Source of the DNA: Crocinitomicaceae bacterium | GTDB taxonomy: Bacteria; Bacteroidota; Bacteroidia; Flavobacteriales_D; Crocinitomicaceae | Assembly (NCBI GenBank): GCA_014762645.1 | Contig: JABURP010000099.1 | Coordinates: 1-64,000, forward strand | Direction: 5' to 3' | DNA length: 64,000 bases | Part shown: piece after piece, positions 49,757 to 57,299 of the stretch | Layout of the letters: each line of letters begins with the position of its first letter | Numbering within the stretch: position 1 is the first letter of the stretch | Made by a program: the position numbers and the translations under genes | The notes under the pieces: model-generated | Database searches by the model: none | Seen by the model: only the letters and a program-made list of their open reading frames with translations | What the model was told of the DNA's origin: nothing

Positions 49757-51130
49757 GTGAAGTTTCAGAATCCGGAAGATACCATATGTGCATTAAGTAC
49801 TCCTCAGGGAATGGGGGCAATTGCTGTTATAAGACTATCAGGATCAGATACATTTAAAATTATTAACGAGGTTTTTTCCAGAGATATTACGGAAATACCT
49901 TCTCATAAAGTCATTTTTGGAACCATAAAAGATGGCGAAGAGATTATTGACGAAATAGTTCTTTCCATTTACCGAAACCCAAATAGTTTCACCGGAGAAG
50001 ATATTGCTGAAATTTCTTGCCATGGATCAACCTATATTCAGGAACGAATTCTCAACTTATTGATAAACAAAGGTGCACGCTTGGCTGGGCCGGGAGAGTT
50101 TTCATTAAGGGCATTTTTAAACGGTAAAATGGACCTGTCGCAAACGGAAGCCATAGCCGACCTGATCTCCTCACGTTCAAAAGCCGCTCATAAAGTAGCT
50201 ATGAACCAAATGCGGGGCGGATTTTCTCAGGAAATATCAGCATTGCGACAGGAACTACTGAATTTTGCTTCGCTCATTGAACTGGAATTGGATTTTTCTG
50301 AAGAAGATGTTGAATTCGCTGACAGAAAAGAGTTGACGGATCTGTTGGATAAAATTGATAAAAAAGTAAATAGCCTTGTGGCTTCATTTCAGTACGGAAA
50401 CGTGTTGAAAAGTGGTGTTCCGGTAGCCATTGTAGGCGCACCAAATGCAGGAAAATCAACCTTGTTGAATGCATTGTTGAATGAAGACCGGGCCATTGTG
50501 AGCGATATTGCTGGAACTACACGAGATACGGTAGAAGACACCATAGTTTTGGATGGAATTGAGTTCCGTTTTATAGATACAGCAGGAATTCGTGATACCA
50601 AAGACAGCATTGAAACAGAAGGAATTCGAAAAGCCTTTGAAAAAATCAAGAAGGCACGGATCATTCTTCTTTTGTTTGATCTGGAAGGGGTAAGAGATGA
50701 TGAAATCATTGAACAGATCAGTCTTTTTGAGAAGAAGAGCGTGCAGGAAGATCAGGAACTTATTTGTCTCTTTAACAAATCTGATAAGGTGAAAGTAGAC
50801 GATCGCGTTAACTTAAAAGATATTGGCTTGTTCATTTCCGCCAAGAAAGGGGAGGAGATAGATGATCTGAAGAAGATCCTGGTAAGCCGCGTCAAGAGCG
50901 TGAGTTCGTATGACGATACGGTTGTAACCAATGTTCGTCATCACGAAATCCTCAAAAAAGTGGCAGCTTCTATCCAAAAAGTCAAAGACGGTATGGATCA
51001 ACAAATCACTGGAGACCTGTTGGCCATGGATATTCGTGAAACCCTGAATTTACTGGGGGAAATCACCGGTGAAATCACCACAGATGATTTGTTAGGGAAT
51101 ATTTTTGCAAATTTTTGTATTGGAAAGTGA
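49757..51130 (+). CDS. mnmE: tRNA modification GTPase MnmE
   Basis: VGAPNAGKSTLLNALL, DIAGTTRDT, DTAGIRDT, C-terminal ..NIFANFCIGK; GTG start. Confidence 0.95.
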   Translation: MKFQNPEDTICALSTPQGMGAIAVIRLSGSDTFKIINEVFSRDITEIPSHKVIFGTIKDGEEIIDEIVLSIYRNPNSFTGEDIAEISCHGSTYIQERILNLLINKGARLAGPGEFSLRAFLNGKMDLSQTEAIADLISSRSKAAHKVAMNQMRGGFSQEISALRQELLNFASLIELELDFSEEDVEFADRKELTDLLDKIDKKVNSLVASFQYGNVLKSGVPVAIVGAPNAGKSTLLNALLNEDRAIVSDIAGTTRDTVEDTIVLDGIEFRFIDTAGIRDTKDSIETEGIRKAFEKIKKARIILLLFDLEGVRDDEIIEQISLFEKKSVQEDQELICLFNKSDKVKVDDRVNLKDIGLFISAKKGEEIDDLKKILVSRVKSVSSYDDTVVTNVRHHEILKKVAASIQKVKDGMDQQITGDLLAMDIRETLNLLGEITGEITTDDLLGNIFANFCIGK

Positions 51131-51199
51131 AGTTGTTTTCCTTTGTTTAGTTATTCCTTGTTTTTCAATACTTTCAGCGTATTTTATCTACTGTAACTT

Positions 51200-51367
51200 G
51201 TTGCCCGTTTGCACTTTTTTAGCTATATTTGTTGCTATAATGTTGCCCTTATTTGTTGCCTTTGTTTCTGGGCAACAGATTTTTAAGAAATGGCGAAATG
51301 TTGCTACATACAGCAACAAGCAGCAACAAGCAGCTACAAGAAGCAACAGAAAGCAACTTTAGGCTAC
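51200..51367. repeat. GTTGC/GCAAC pentamer array at element left end
   Basis: GTTGC at 51200, 51231, 51242, 51255, 51300; GCAAC at 51272, 51313, 51323, 51343, 51353; variant GCTAC at 51333 and 51363. Confidence 0.85.
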
Positions 51368-51369
51368 AA

Positions 51370-51729
51370 ATGAGCAGTAAGATTAGAATAGAGAAAACAT
51401 GTATGTTCTGCGGTGAGAAGTTCACCGCCAAAACAACTGTTACTAAATACTGCTCACATAAGTGCGCCAGTCGTGCATACAAGGTAAGAGCTAAAGAAGA
51501 TAAGATACAAAAGGCAACAGAACAGGAAACAGAAAATGAGATCCTGTTCAATCCCATTGTAAACAAGAAAGAGTTCCTGAGCATCAAGGAAGCCTGTATG
51601 CTTCTTGGTGCCAGTCGTTGGACAATTTATAGAATGATCGAGAAAGGACAGCTTCCTGCTGCTAAAATTGGCAGGAGAACCATCATACAGAAAGTAGATA
51701 TTGAAAACCTCTTTAATAAAGCATTATGA
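51370..51729 (+). CDS. Cys-motif plus excisionase-like HTH protein
   Basis: CMFCGEKFTAKTTVTKYCSHKC zinc-like motif; FLSIKEACMLLGASRWTIYRMIEKGQLPAAKIGRRTIIQKVDIENLF. ORF track start 51253 would include the repeat array; MSSKIR at 51370 preferred. Confidence 0.75.
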   Translation: MSSKIRIEKTCMFCGEKFTAKTTVTKYCSHKCASRAYKVRAKEDKIQKATEQETENEILFNPIVNKKEFLSIKEACMLLGASRWTIYRMIEKGQLPAAKIGRRTIIQKVDIENLFNKAL

Positions 51730-52832
51730 AAGTCACACTGAGAAAACGCAAGAAGGGAGATAAAATCAGTTTGTACCTGGACTATTACCGAAATGGACAG
51801 CGCAAGTATGAATATTTGAAATTATACCTCCACCCCGAACCTGAAAAGGGAAAGCTAACCACCAAACAGAAAGAGGAAAACAAACAGACATTGGCACTTG
51901 CTGAAAGCATCCGTTCCAAACGTCATTTGGAAGTACAGAACGGCATTTATGGTTTTCAGGATCAATCAAGGTTAAAGGGTAGTTTTCTTAGGTACGTTGA
52001 ACTATTGGCAGAAAAGCGTAAATCCAGTAAAGGCAACTACGATAATTGGGATAGTATGCATAAGCATCTGAAGAAATTTGCCAAGCGTGATGTTACTTTC
52101 GCAGAGATAGACAAGAGATGGTTAGAGGACTTCAAAGACTACCTAAAAAATGAGGCAAAGACTTCTGCCGAAAAAAACCTTTCTCAGAACACCTGCTACT
52201 CTTACTTCAATAAAGTTCGTGCTGCGCTCAAGCAGGCTTTAAAGGATGGTATTATCTCAAAGAACCCTGCTGAACAGGTTTCTACTTTCAAACAAGGTGA
52301 ACCCGAACGAGAATTTCTAACGCTTGAAGAACTGCAAGCTGCGGCAAAAGCAGAATGTGATATACCAATTCTAAAAAGAGCGTTTCTATTCAGTGCATTA
52401 ACCGGGTTACGTTGGTCAGATGTTCAAAAGCTACTCTGGTCAGAAATTCAACATTCAGATGAAATGGGCTGGTATATCCGTTTCCGACAACAGAAAACGA
52501 AAGGCGTTGAAACTTTGCCTATATCTGATCAGGCTCGTGATCTGTTAGGTGATGAAGGTCTGGCAGAAGAAAGAGTATTTAAAGGATTGAAGTACAGCTC
52601 TTGGCACAACATGAGATTACAACAATGGATGATGCGTGCCGGCATTTCCAAAACCATTACTTTCCATTGCGCCCGTCATACCTACGCCACTCTGCAACTT
52701 ACATTGGGCACAGATATATACACTGTTTCAAAATTGCTTGGACACCGAGAATTAAAGACTACTCAGATTTACGCTAAGATCATTGATGAGAAGAAGAAAG
52801 AAGCTGCTAACAAAATTCATTTAGACTTATGA
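51726..52832 (+). CDS. Tyrosine recombinase/integrase
   Basis: Core-binding SAM-like domain; LTGLRWSDVQKLLW (Arg I), FHCARHTYATL (HxxR), LLGHRELKTTQIYAKI (His/Tyr). Confidence 0.93.
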   Translation: MKVTLRKRKKGDKISLYLDYYRNGQRKYEYLKLYLHPEPEKGKLTTKQKEENKQTLALAESIRSKRHLEVQNGIYGFQDQSRLKGSFLRYVELLAEKRKSSKGNYDNWDSMHKHLKKFAKRDVTFAEIDKRWLEDFKDYLKNEAKTSAEKNLSQNTCYSYFNKVRAALKQALKDGIISKNPAEQVSTFKQGEPEREFLTLEELQAAAKAECDIPILKRAFLFSALTGLRWSDVQKLLWSEIQHSDEMGWYIRFRQQKTKGVETLPISDQARDLLGDEGLAEERVFKGLKYSSWHNMRLQQWMMRAGISKTITFHCARHTYATLQLTLGTDIYTVSKLLGHRELKTTQIYAKIIDEKKKEAANKIHLDL

Positions 52833-53845
52833 CAGATATAACTATATCATTAGATCAATTAATATATGGCAATCAAGCGCCCTGGAAAGAGGCCAATGCC
52901 ATTGACGAGAAGTTTGCCTCTGAAATCCACAAAATCCAGCAAAAGACACCTTCTTTTGAGTATAAATATGTAGTTAATTTTGAACGACCCTTTAATCACA
53001 AAACGAAATATTACGCCAAACTAATCACCAATGAAACTATCGCTACAATTACACAATTCCACGACATTATTTCGGCTGACGATAACGAAAAGATAAAGGC
53101 GTACTGGCTTGATAAATTGCTTGAAAAAAAGCTCAAAACGAGATTATCAGACATAGGTAAAATCATCAAGGAAAAGGATTACAGTTTAAGCTACATAAAT
53201 CCGAAACAAACGTCCATAGAATTGGATGAAATTCATAAATCTGACACCTATGTAATGCAGTTGCTCAAAGTGTCCTTAATGCATCTGTATTTAGAATTGC
53301 AAGAAGCGTTTAAGGAATCTATTTCCGACACCCTCATAATTAATGACTTCTATACTCAACTATTACGTGAACCTATCCCGGATACTGCTTACATATCAGA
53401 AATCAAAATTATCGAAATTGAACCTCAGCAAGAGCAAATTAGTACACCTCAACCTTCTCCTGTTGAAATCACCCTGCAGTCATTCATTTATAAGCAACTG
53501 GCCACAAATTCAGACAAACTTGCCGACCTGCATGACAGTCTGAAAAAGAACAACTTCATTGCCCAAGACACCACGCTGACCAATTTCAAAAAAGTATTTT
53601 CAGGCAAGGAGATTTCCACCCCCGTACATTGGACGGGCAACATAAGTGAGTTCTATTACTTCATTAAACTCATCTATACGGAACATGAATTGGTTGAGAA
53701 TCTAAAACAGAAGCAATGGGAAGTTGCTTGCAAGTGTTTTGTTCAGTCTGACGGGTCAGCGTTTGAACGCTCAAAACTTAGAAGCCTCAAGAGACCAAGT
53801 GCAACAGGAGACATACTTGATAAGGCTGTAGAACTGATTAAGTAA
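52829..53845 (+). CDS. Element-associated hypothetical protein
   Basis: 338 aa; overlaps the integrase stop by 4 nt; C-terminal FKKVFSGKEISTPVHWTGNISEFYYFIKLIY. Confidence 0.55.
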   Translation: MTDITISLDQLIYGNQAPWKEANAIDEKFASEIHKIQQKTPSFEYKYVVNFERPFNHKTKYYAKLITNETIATITQFHDIISADDNEKIKAYWLDKLLEKKLKTRLSDIGKIIKEKDYSLSYINPKQTSIELDEIHKSDTYVMQLLKVSLMHLYLELQEAFKESISDTLIINDFYTQLLREPIPDTAYISEIKIIEIEPQQEQISTPQPSPVEITLQSFIYKQLATNSDKLADLHDSLKKNNFIAQDTTLTNFKKVFSGKEISTPVHWTGNISEFYYFIKLIYTEHELVENLKQKQWEVACKCFVQSDGSAFERSKLRSLKRPSATGDILDKAVELIK

Positions 53846-53846
53846 T

Positions 53847-53971
53847 CCACTCTGCACTATACACCTTCTTCTTTTTTTAGGTTTTTCTTTTCCTATCATT
53901 TTCGCCATTCTGCAACTATCAAGTTTTTGAGGTGCCACTCTACACTCTGCACTCTACACTACACCCTTCTG
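53847..53971. repeat. CACTCTR short tandem/direct repeats
   Basis: CCACTCTGCACTATACACCTTCT (53847-53869) and CCACTCTACACTCTGCACTCTACACTACACCCTTCT (53935 onward). Confidence 0.7.
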
Positions 53972-54077
53972 TAACTCCCAAATAGCAGGCGTTTTCACCC
54001 CAAATTTGTACTGTCTTCGATAAACGGAGATGACTTTAGCGCTAAGGTCCATTTCATAATTAAAATTTGATTAAGTC

Positions 54078-54374
54078 ATGGACGAAATATTAAAACGTCT
54101 CGAAATAATTGAGAAGCATGTTTTGGATCAAAACATCATTCTCAAAAACGTACTGAACTTCAATGAAGCATGTCAGTACCTGGAACTATCACAGTCGCAC
54201 TTGTACAAACTAACAAGTACGGGAGCGATACCGCATTACAAACCTAACGGTAAGAAGATCTATTTCAACCGTCAGGAGCTGGACGAGTGGTTGCAACGCA
54301 ACCGCCAATCCTCTCAGGATGAAATAGAGCAGCAAGCTGCGGATTACATAATCAATAAAGGAAGGAGGTTTTGA
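54078..54374 (+). CDS. Helix-turn-helix (excisionase/MerR-type) DNA-binding protein
   Basis: LNFNEACQYLELSQSHLYKLTSTGAIPHYKPNGKKIYFNRQELDEWLQ. Confidence 0.85.
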   Translation: MDEILKRLEIIEKHVLDQNIILKNVLNFNEACQYLELSQSHLYKLTSTGAIPHYKPNGKKIYFNRQELDEWLQRNRQSSQDEIEQQAADYIINKGRRF

Positions 54375-54676
54375 TTATGAGAAATATTGTTATCACAGAA
54401 GAAGCCTATCAGGAAATTACGGAACGCCTCACAAGTATTGAGGTGTTCCTAAAGGCCAAGCAATCTGATGTTGAGAACGTATTTCTTGACAATCAGGAGT
54501 TCCTGCAGCTCATGTATATCAGTAAACGGACTGCGCAATCATGGAGAGACCAGGGTGTAATTGCCTACTCTCAGATTGGCGGAAAAATATACTACCGCAT
54601 GAGCGACATTCTCGAAATGCTCGACAAGCACAAAGTGCCTGCTGCGATCAATTCCAATAACCTTAAAAATGATTAG
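54371..54676 (+). CDS. Helix-turn-helix DNA-binding protein
   Basis: FLDNQEFLQLMYISKRTAQSWRDQGVIAYSQIGGKIYYRMSDILEML. Confidence 0.85.
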   Translation: MIMRNIVITEEAYQEITERLTSIEVFLKAKQSDVENVFLDNQEFLQLMYISKRTAQSWRDQGVIAYSQIGGKIYYRMSDILEMLDKHKVPAAINSNNLKND

Positions 54677-54678
54677 TA

Positions 54679-56883
54679 ATGGCTACAGCTACAGTATATA
54701 AAAACTTCACTCAGATTGTTGAGCACCGTTCCTTGCTCCTGATTACGAAAGACATTCAGGAAGGGAAATATCAGGGTGAAATTGAACAAATAAGAAGGTG
54801 CCTTGAAGATGGTAAGAAAGATGAAGCCGACAAACTCAAAAAACAACTCCCTGCGTTCACGGCATCCGGGAAGTTTGAAGGAGGTAGAACAGCAGAGATG
54901 CTCCAACAATACAGCGGTTTCATTATTCTTGACCTGGACAAACTGAACGAAAAGCAACTGGGAGATGCATTAAACATTGCACGTATAGCAGTCTACACCT
55001 TTTGTTGCTTCCGTTCTCCGAGTGGCAACGGTCTAAAAATTCTCGTTGAAGTTGATTCAGATGCAGAAAATCACGTAACTGCTTACAACCAGGTGGCAGA
55101 CTATTACGAACGTGCTTTGAACTTAGAAATAGACCGTTCCGGGAAAGACATACCACGCTTATGTTTCTTTTCATCAGATCCGGATTGTTACCGCAACATT
55201 CAGCATGAGAAATTCCATGTGCAGTTAGTACAGGAAGATCCCGAAATTGTGAAAGAACCCGAAAGCAATTGGTATGAAGTGTTTGAAAAGTGCATCACAT
55301 TTACAGAACAGAAAGCAGCTTACATTGAAGGTAACCGAAACAACTTTGTTTATCTACTTGCTTCCAACTGTAACCGTGCAGGAATGCCGGAAGACGTTGC
55401 AATTGATTTAATTGGGGGTAAATATGACCTCAACCATTCTGAAATTGAAACATCTGTCAAAAGCTCATATCAACATCATGTTCATGAGTTTGCAAATTTT
55501 GCTTCCGCAAAACCCTTGCAAACTGAGAACAATGAGCAGGACAATGAAGACTATCTACTCAATTCACCTGTGATACCTGATTTAGTTTACCAGGCACTTC
55601 CTGATGTTCTGAGAGAAGGAGCACACGGCTTTCCTGATGTACGGGAAAGGGATGTATTTCTCACTGGGGCAATTTGCATCCTTAGCGGATGCTTGCCCAA
55701 TGTTTCAGGAGTATATGCTCAACGCACGGTCTATCCAAATCTTTTCGGTTTTATTATAGCCCCTGCCGCCAGCGGCAAAGGTGCTTTATTATCTGCAAAG
55801 AATTTAGGAGATGTGTTTCACGATACCATGCGCAACAATTCTGATGAAGCACGAAAAGCGTATGAAGCCGAGTTGGAGCAATACAAACAGGCACAACGTG
55901 CAAAGAAAAAGGATAGTGATGAAACACCTGAACCACCGGAAGAACCTCCGTTTAACGTGTTGTATGTTCCAGCCAACACCAGTAACGCTAAAATTCTGTG
56001 GCACTTACAGCAGAATAATGGAAAGGGTGTGATATGCGAAACAGAAGCCGACACAATGGGTAACGTGTTCAAACAAGAATGGGGTTCATACTCTGATATG
56101 CTCCGAAAGGCTTTTCACCATGAGAAAATCTCATGCAGTAGAAAGACTAACAATGAGTTCATAGAAGTAAAAGAACCGCAACTTTCAGTTGCGTTATCTG
56201 GCACTCCTAATCAGGTAGGCAACCTGATAGGGTCAGCAGAAGACGGATTGTTCAGTCGTTTCCTGTTCTATGCTTTCAAAACTGAGCAGAAATGGCGTGA
56301 TGTTTCTCCGCTGGGCGGTGGCGTTAACCTCACTGAACTGTTTAACAGACTTTCGCAGAAAGTCTTTGAACTCACCAACTTCCTGGCACAGTCAAAAACG
56401 GATGTATTACTAACGTCCAACCAATGGCAACGAATCAATTCAACCTTTGAACTTTGGCTTACAGAGGTGGCAATCTTTACAGGTGATGAAGCCGGAAGTG
56501 TTGTTAAGCGTTTAGGGCTGATCCTGTATAGAACGTGCATGTTGTTTACCGCACTTCGTAAGCACGAAAATGGGGAGTTAACGGTGCAGGTAACCTGTAC
56601 GGATGAAGACTTTGAATCCGCATTGGCATTGGCAAACACCTATTTACAACACAGTTTGCTGATGTATAACAACCTGCCTAAGCAGGAAGATAAACAAGCG
56701 TTCAAAGGACGAGACAACAAACGTAAGTTCTTTGATGCACTACCTGATAGCTTCAAAAGATCAGAAGCTGTTGAGATAGGTGGTAGGTTTAAGCTATCTC
56801 CACGCAGCGTTGATGGCCTACTGAAGAAGTTGCAACCACAATATCTGATACCTGAAGAATACGGCCATTACAAGAAGGTATAA
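54679..56883 (+). CDS. VirE-N/BT4734-like plus DUF3987-like protein
   Basis: GFIILDLDKLNEKQLGDALNIAR, CFRSPSGNGLKILVEVD, IIAPAASGKGALLSA P-loop-like, large C-terminal DUF3987-like region. Confidence 0.8.
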   Translation: MATATVYKNFTQIVEHRSLLLITKDIQEGKYQGEIEQIRRCLEDGKKDEADKLKKQLPAFTASGKFEGGRTAEMLQQYSGFIILDLDKLNEKQLGDALNIARIAVYTFCCFRSPSGNGLKILVEVDSDAENHVTAYNQVADYYERALNLEIDRSGKDIPRLCFFSSDPDCYRNIQHEKFHVQLVQEDPEIVKEPESNWYEVFEKCITFTEQKAAYIEGNRNNFVYLLASNCNRAGMPEDVAIDLIGGKYDLNHSEIETSVKSSYQHHVHEFANFASAKPLQTENNEQDNEDYLLNSPVIPDLVYQALPDVLREGAHGFPDVRERDVFLTGAICILSGCLPNVSGVYAQRTVYPNLFGFIIAPAASGKGALLSAKNLGDVFHDTMRNNSDEARKAYEAELEQYKQAQRAKKKDSDETPEPPEEPPFNVLYVPANTSNAKILWHLQQNNGKGVICETEADTMGNVFKQEWGSYSDMLRKAFHHEKISCSRKTNNEFIEVKEPQLSVALSGTPNQVGNLIGSAEDGLFSRFLFYAFKTEQKWRDVSPLGGGVNLTELFNRLSQKVFELTNFLAQSKTDVLLTSNQWQRINSTFELWLTEVAIFTGDEAGSVVKRLGLILYRTCMLFTALRKHENGELTVQVTCTDEDFESALALANTYLQHSLLMYNNLPKQEDKQAFKGRDNKRKFFDALPDSFKRSEAVEIGGRFKLSPRSVDGLLKKLQPQYLIPEEYGHYKKV

Positions 56884-56892
56884 CCCCATCAA

Positions 56893-56920
56893 AAGCCCGC
56901 CAACATTAGCGGGCTTTCTT
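56893..56920 (+). terminator. Intrinsic terminator
   Basis: AAGCCCGC-caacatta-GCGGGCTT followed by TCTT. Confidence 0.85.
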
Positions 56921-56968
56921 CTGCTCGAATCTTTTCTTTTGTTTAATCCTTTTCTTCTTTTTCTTTCT

Positions 56969-56990
56969 TATATTTGTCAATTATTGACAA
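56969..56990 (+). promoter_or_regulatory. -7 box TATATTTG overlapped by perfect palindrome TTGTCAAT-T-ATTGACAA
   Basis: TATATTTG at 56969-56976; 17-bp palindrome at 56974-56990; XRE start codon at 57009. Confidence 0.75.
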
Positions 56991-57008
56991 GTCATAATTT
57001 GAAAGGTC

Positions 57009-57299
57009 ATGGAATTTGGTGAACAAATAAGAGAATTAAGAGAGAGCAAAGGTCTTCTTCAAAGACAGTTGGCAGCAAATCTTGAAATTGACACGCCACT
57101 ATTCAGCAAGATTGAAAGGGGTGAAAGAAAGGCAAGAAAAGAGCATGTAGAGAAGCTGAGCACCTTACTTGAAACTGATAAAGATCAACTCCTATCCTTA
57201 TGGCTGGCTGATCAAGTCATTGATTTATTAAAAGACGAGCCGCAAGCAAAGGAGGCATTAAAAATAGTACAACGAGAAATTAAGAAATATGGGCATTAA
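57009..57299 (+). CDS. XRE-family regulator of the R-M operon
   Basis: FGEQIRELRESKGLLQRQLAANLEIDTPLFSKIERGERKARKEHVEKLSTLL; overlaps hsdM by 11 nt. Confidence 0.88.
   Translation: MEFGEQIRELRESKGLLQRQLAANLEIDTPLFSKIERGERKARKEHVEKLSTLLETDKDQLLSLWLADQVIDLLKDEPQAKEALKIVQREIKKYGH

Noticed and set aside
51105-51362. 85-aa ORF spanning the mnmE end and the repeat array
   Set aside because: Hydrophobic, overlaps the mnmE stop out of frame and runs through the GCAAC array; no family resemblance.
51253-51369. N-terminal extension of the excisionase-like ORF
   Set aside because: The extension translates the repeat array (HTATSSNKQLQEATESNFRLQ); MSSKIRIEKT at 51370 is a better start.
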